Below, piece by piece: positions 61,850 to 64,000 of a stretch of DNA of 64,000 nt. The notes below the pieces were generated by a model that searched no databases, was not told where the DNA came from, and saw nothing but the letters and a program-made list of their open reading frames with translations. This DNA comes from Lingula anatina (lineage: Eukaryota > Brachiopoda > Lingulata > Lingulida > Lingulidae), in contig NW_019775912.1 of the NCBI RefSeq assembly GCF_001039355.2, positions 64,275 to 128,274 on the forward strand, in the 5' to 3' direction. Both the position numbers and the translations under genes were made by a program. How positions within the stretch are numbered: position 1 is the stretch's first letter; each line of letters opens with the position of its first letter.

Positions 61850-63300
61850 TAGACAAGGCAGCAAAGCTGTCAAATGTACAGACAAAAAAAGAAAATAAAG
61901 ATGCAGAAAATAGGTCAATTTGGATGCAATAATAAATAATGCACAGTCAATCAACATTGAATTTTAATCAACAAGTAACATAGTCAATAACAGGAGCGGA
62001 TCCAGAGATATTTTCTGACAGTATTCCAAATTATCTTTGTTGATCCATCCTCCATTTATGATGGTCTTCACACAGAAAAAAGTAAATACCCGTCAATGTA
62101 AACTTTAAAATCTGACAGTCTTCCGGAAGACCCAGAGGACATCTGTTATTCATCTATAGCATCAATGTTGGCACTGCATAAAATAATTTTTTACAAAACT
62201 TATTTGCAATATTAAACATTTGCCTGCATAATTATCACTGCTTCCTTATCATGGACACTGTTATCTGGAAAAGAGCTTAACCTATGGGAGTTTACAGGGA
62301 AATCTCAAAATGTGTGTTTTATGTAATCTCATTTAATGGCCACTTGAAACTTAATTAGGCAAGTGACTAAATAGCTCTGAACTTAGCTCAAGGGAAAATT
62401 ACAGACTGACCACCCAAATGTGACTGACAGAGGTCTTCAGGCCCCTGAAATTTCTACGTCACGCCTTTAAAAAAGCAGAAAATAATACTGCACAAAATAG
62501 GAGATTGTCAATTCTGCTGCAATAATACATTATGTTTAACTGCACAGTCAGCATCAAATTTTAATTATGCACAACAGGTTAAACCAATGAAAGTAAAAGC
62601 ATTAAGCTTCAGGCCAATGATTAACTGTGTAAATACAACTAATTTTAATTATCTACTATTAAAAAATGGACATTAACAAAATTTCATTTCCACTGGGCTT
62701 CATGTCCATGGGAGTCTCACATTGAAAATTCCAATATGTGAAAGAAAAATTTACATCTAATTTACATCAAATTTACAAAAATGTACATCTGGAAAAGAAG
62801 CCAATTAGACTGCTTTTCCAACTCAGGCTGCATTTTAGTCCTATGTTTCTTTCCTTAAGTTTAAGAAGAGTAATGAGATATGGTTTTTCTTTCATGGTCA
62901 TTATAAAGGCAGTGCCCAAAATAGGGTTTTCTCCAATTTTGATTCAATATTACATAATGTTGAACAGGATAATGACCATCAGTTTTTGATAATAAAATAA
63001 AAGTATCACGGGTATTCAGAAAATGTGACTAGCAAAGGTCTTCAAGCCCATGGAAGTTCAAAATTTTGATATATGAAAATTTTAATTCTAACAAAAAACT
63101 ATAATTTCCAGAAAATTTAAACAATAAGACATTTTCAAACTGAAGCTGTATTTTAAGCCTATGTTACTTTTCTGTAAGTTTGAGAAGAGTAAGTGACATG
63201 GTTTTCCTTGAAATCTGTCATCAGTGTTGCACATTTGCTGAAAAAAAAAGCAAAAAAAAACAACATAACTTATTAAATAATGACCCAATCATCAGACTTT
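61850..63300 (+). repeat. R1 repeats, nearly full length
   Basis: Begins with GACAAGGCAGCAAAGCTGTC at 61853 and runs through CTAGCAAAGGTCTTCAAGCC, TTCCAACTCAGGCTGC, ATGACATGG-like text and CCAATCATCAGACTTT. Internally repeated at least once (about 62440-62900 and 62950-63300). It lies in the SURF2 intron upstream of exon A. Confidence 0.7.
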
Positions 63301-64000
63301 ATGATAGGCCAAAAATCTATCAGACGTTCGGTCAGACAAGCTTGAATATTCTGTTGAACCAAAACAAAATCTCTCAGACCAACGTAAAATAATATAAATA
63401 TGACAAATTATTTATGTATTCAGGTGCATTTTTTAATGTTTTTAATCATCAACATTTAATCTTATATTAAATAATTTGTAAAAAAAAATATGATAAAAAA
63501 TAAAAAGAAACATAATTAGACAAAAAATTATTTGCATAACAAGTTGTTTTTTATCTAATGAAAAAGACGTTGTAGAATGACACGAGGACTAAAAACAACA
63601 TATGTATGAAGAATGTGTAGCCAGTTATATCAAACATATACATATACATGTCCATAAAAACATCTGTTAATCAGATAACCATTTCGGCCGTTGTTTTTGG
63701 CAATAACACATGAAGTCAGGCAGTCTCTTTCATCCAACTGAAGCTTTGATAAGGACTGTTCAGCCTGAGTCTAAATTCTGCCTTCAATTTATTTCTTTTT
63801 GATTTATAAAAAGAACCTCAAACTGTGAGCCTTCATCAAGTTAATGTTTACTTTCTCCAACTCGTGGTCGTGAATGGCACATGTACATACAAGTGTCCGA
63901 TAATTTTCAGAACCCGTAATAAAGCTGTAAGATTTATGTTGCGGTTGATCATAATGATAACTTTAGTACTCCTGACACTCATTACACACCATTTTCCTCT
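63301..64000. other. Right edge: A/T-rich sequence and repeat shared with 34284-34450
   Basis: Includes an A-rich stretch (63400-63560) and, from about 63660 to 63780, the inverted counterpart of the BET intron 2 repeat (TTGTTTTTGGCAATAAC, TCTCTTTCATCCAACTGAAG). The missing SURF2 first exon was looked for here on the minus strand and not found. Confidence 0.5.

Overview
Eukaryotic nuclear DNA from an invertebrate animal, most likely a marine bilaterian. I cannot name the phylum. The genes are intron-rich with GT-AG splice sites. The non-coding DNA is AT-rich and full of short inverted-repeat elements, (AT)n microsatellites and interspersed repeats. The proteins are clear animal orthologues of human chromatin and transcription factors. 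None of the real genes is a single open frame; each was assembled by matching exon phases across splice sites.

Layout from left to right. (1) 796-7819, plus strand: the 3' eight coding exons of TADA1, a core SAGA subunit; the 5' end lies outside the window. (2) 11027-28873, minus strand: complete WDR5 (336 aa, 11 coding exons), convergent with TADA1. Its intron 7 to 9 region contains a near-identical tandem copy of about 1.6 kb carrying two coding exons, with a single N at the edge of the first copy. (3) About 31.0-31.7 kb: a promoter region between WDR5 and the next gene, with a TCTCGCGAGA palindrome and, 0.45 kb away, CCAAT and TATA boxes. (4) 31920-53588, plus strand: a complete BET double-bromodomain gene of BRD4-long type (21 coding exons, 1183 aa) ending in a P-TEFb-interaction-like C-terminus. 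A stop codon directly after exon 14 and a strong poly(A) signal inside intron 14 predict a short isoform of 811 aa. (5) 56409-61819, minus strand: SURF2, lacking its first exon or exons, which lie beyond 64000; it is convergent with the BET gene.

How the genes relate. TADA1 (SAGA acetyltransferase module), WDR5 (MLL/COMPASS, NSL and ATAC scaffold) and the BET protein (acetyl-lysine reader that recruits P-TEFb) all act in chromatin-dependent transcription. In human, BRD3 and WDR5 are head-to-head neighbours at 9q34.2 and SURF2 lies in the same band, so the WDR5, BET and SURF2 order here looks like ancient conserved linkage. TADA1 is on human chromosome 1, so its adjacency here is not shared.

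The rest is intronic and intergenic DNA dominated by mobile elements. They include several inverted-repeat MITEs with visible target duplications, CWG-flanked PIF/Harbinger-like elements, a foldback pair with arms of about 0.7 kb in WDR5 intron 3, a frameshifted transposase-type zinc-finger ORF, a family with 146-bp internal tandem units, and a very common repeat recognised by the core AGCAAAGCTGTCAAATGTAC. I saw no prokaryotic genes, CRISPR arrays, tRNA or rRNA genes.
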